Source: an uncultured Pelagibacteraceae bacterium
GTDB taxonomy: Bacteria; Pseudomonadota; Alphaproteobacteria; Pelagibacterales; Pelagibacteraceae
DNA length: 38,866 nt
Reading direction: 5' to 3'
Assembly: GCA_902590755.1 (NCBI GenBank)
Contig: CACIYA010000004.1
Location: forward strand, 1-38,866
Shown: positions 37,858 through 38,866 of the stretch, one piece after another
Layout: each line of letters opens with the position of its first letter
How positions within the stretch are numbered: position 1 is the first letter of the stretch
The notes under the pieces: model-generated
What the model was told of the DNA's origin: nothing
Seen by the model: the letters and a program-made list of their open reading frames with translations, nothing else
Database searches by the model: none
Made by a program: the position numbers and the translations under genes

Positions 37858-38858
37858 ATTAATTGAGATATTTGGATAGCTGTATCACACATTCTATTAG
37901 AAAAACCCCACTCATTATCATACCAAGATAAAACTCTACTAAACTTGCCTTTAATAACTTGTGTCTGAGTAATATCAAAAATTGAACTGTGGGGATTATG
38001 ATTAAAATCTTTAGATACAAGAGGTTTTTCATTAATTTCTAAAATTCCTTTTAAATCCTCTTTTGAAGCTTTTATCATCGCCTGGTTGATACTTTCCGGT
38101 GTGACTTCTTTTTCAGTCACAAAAGTTAAATCTATTAAAGATACATTTGGAGTAGGTACTCTAATAGCAGTTCCGTCTAATTTTCCTTTTAAACTTGGCA
38201 AAACTAAACTCATGGCTTTAGCTGCTCCTGTAGAAGTAGGAATCATTGCTCCCTCAGTAGATCGGGCTCTTCTTAAATCCTTATGCAGTGTATCCAAAAG
38301 TTTTTGATCTCCAGTATAACTGTGAATTGTAGTCATATAACCATAATTTATCCCAAAATTTTTTTCTAAAATCATTGCAACAGGTGCTAGACAATTAGTA
38401 GTACAAGAACCGTTAGATATAACATTGTGCTCTTTTTTTAAATTTTTACTATTTACGCCTTGGACTATTGTAAAATCTACTTCTTTTGCAGGAGCAGAGA
38501 TAATTACTTTCTTAGCTCCAGCTAAAATATGTTTGCCTGCAGAAGCTTTATCTAGAAAGAGACCTGTGCACTCTAAAACTACATCAGCACCAATTTTGCC
38601 CCATGGAAGTTTAGCAGGATCTCTTTCTGCAAATACTTTTATTTTTTGATCACCTATTTGAAAGCCTTCGCTTGATATTTTCACATCGTGATTAAGTGTA
38701 CCATGTGTACTATCAAATTTTATTAAATGAGCGTTAGCTTCGATTGACCCAAGATCATTAATACCTACGACTTGAATTTTCCCTTTGTAGTTTTCTAATA
38801 ACGCTCTCAGGATTAATCTTCCGATCCTTCCAAATCCATTAATTCCAATTTTGATCAT
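37854..38858 (-). CDS. gap: Glyceraldehyde-3-phosphate dehydrogenase
   Basis: MIKIGINGFGRIGRLILRAL, SNGSCTTNCLAPVA, SWYDNEWGFSNRM. Confidence 0.97.
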   Translation of the reverse strand: MIKIGINGFGRIGRLILRALLENYKGKIQVVGINDLGSIEANAHLIKFDSTHGTLNHDVKISSEGFQIGDQKIKVFAERDPAKLPWGKIGADVVLECTGLFLDKASAGKHILAGAKKVIISAPAKEVDFTIVQGVNSKNLKKEHNVISNGSCTTNCLAPVAMILEKNFGINYGYMTTIHSYTGDQKLLDTLHKDLRRARSTEGAMIPTSTGAAKAMSLVLPSLKGKLDGTAIRVPTPNVSLIDLTFVTEKEVTPESINQAMIKASKEDLKGILEINEKPLVSKDFNHNPHSSIFDITQTQVIKGKFSRVLSWYDNEWGFSNRMCDTAIQISQLI

Positions 38859-38866
38859 ATAATATA

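Noticed and set aside
38086-38649. Plus-strand ORFs antisense to gap
   Set aside because: gap is unambiguous on the minus strand.
1-38866. CRISPR arrays, prophage, insertion sequences, toxin-antitoxin or defence islands
   Set aside because: No regularly spaced repeats, transposase, integrase, phage structural or recognised defence genes found.

Overview
The window is a very A+T-rich, gene-dense bacterial contig. Gene content and order suggest an alphaproteobacterium, most likely SAR11/Pelagibacterales-like (inference from content and base composition; no phylogeny run). Recognisable modules: (i) yajC-secD, serS, tatABC, scpAB, nagZ, argS, dgt, a conserved alphaproteobacterial neighbourhood; (ii) erpA/iscA-type, xthA, a short manC-type protein, ilvD, valS; (iii) a sugar-type ABC transporter (binding protein, two unusually long permeases, divergent ATPase) with a cytoplasmic GH63-like glycosidase; (iv) tRNA-Cys, tRNA-Asn, XRE regulator, DUF6134-like protein, cysK; (v) an aapJQMP amino-acid ABC transporter; (vi) zapE, tRNA-Arg, and an iron(III) ABC transporter behind two Fur-box-like sites with a tiny CxxC protein in the operon; (vii) an MhpD-like hydratase, pfkA, pyk and gap glycolytic cluster. 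No CRISPR array, prophage, transposon or recognisable defence system was seen. The most notable observations are a secD gene folded back on itself at the left end (probably an amplification/assembly chimera), five convergent junctions that all overlap or nearly touch, a Fur-controlled iron locus with a candidate half-BFD microprotein, nested inverted repeats between pfkA and pyk, palindromes in the aapJ leader, hairpins after both binding-protein genes, and a manC protein lacking its usual linker. I did not find convincing evidence of a wholly new multi-gene system. The best candidates for undescribed biology are the glycosidase/ABC locus, the iron-locus microproteins, and the hydratase/PFK operon.
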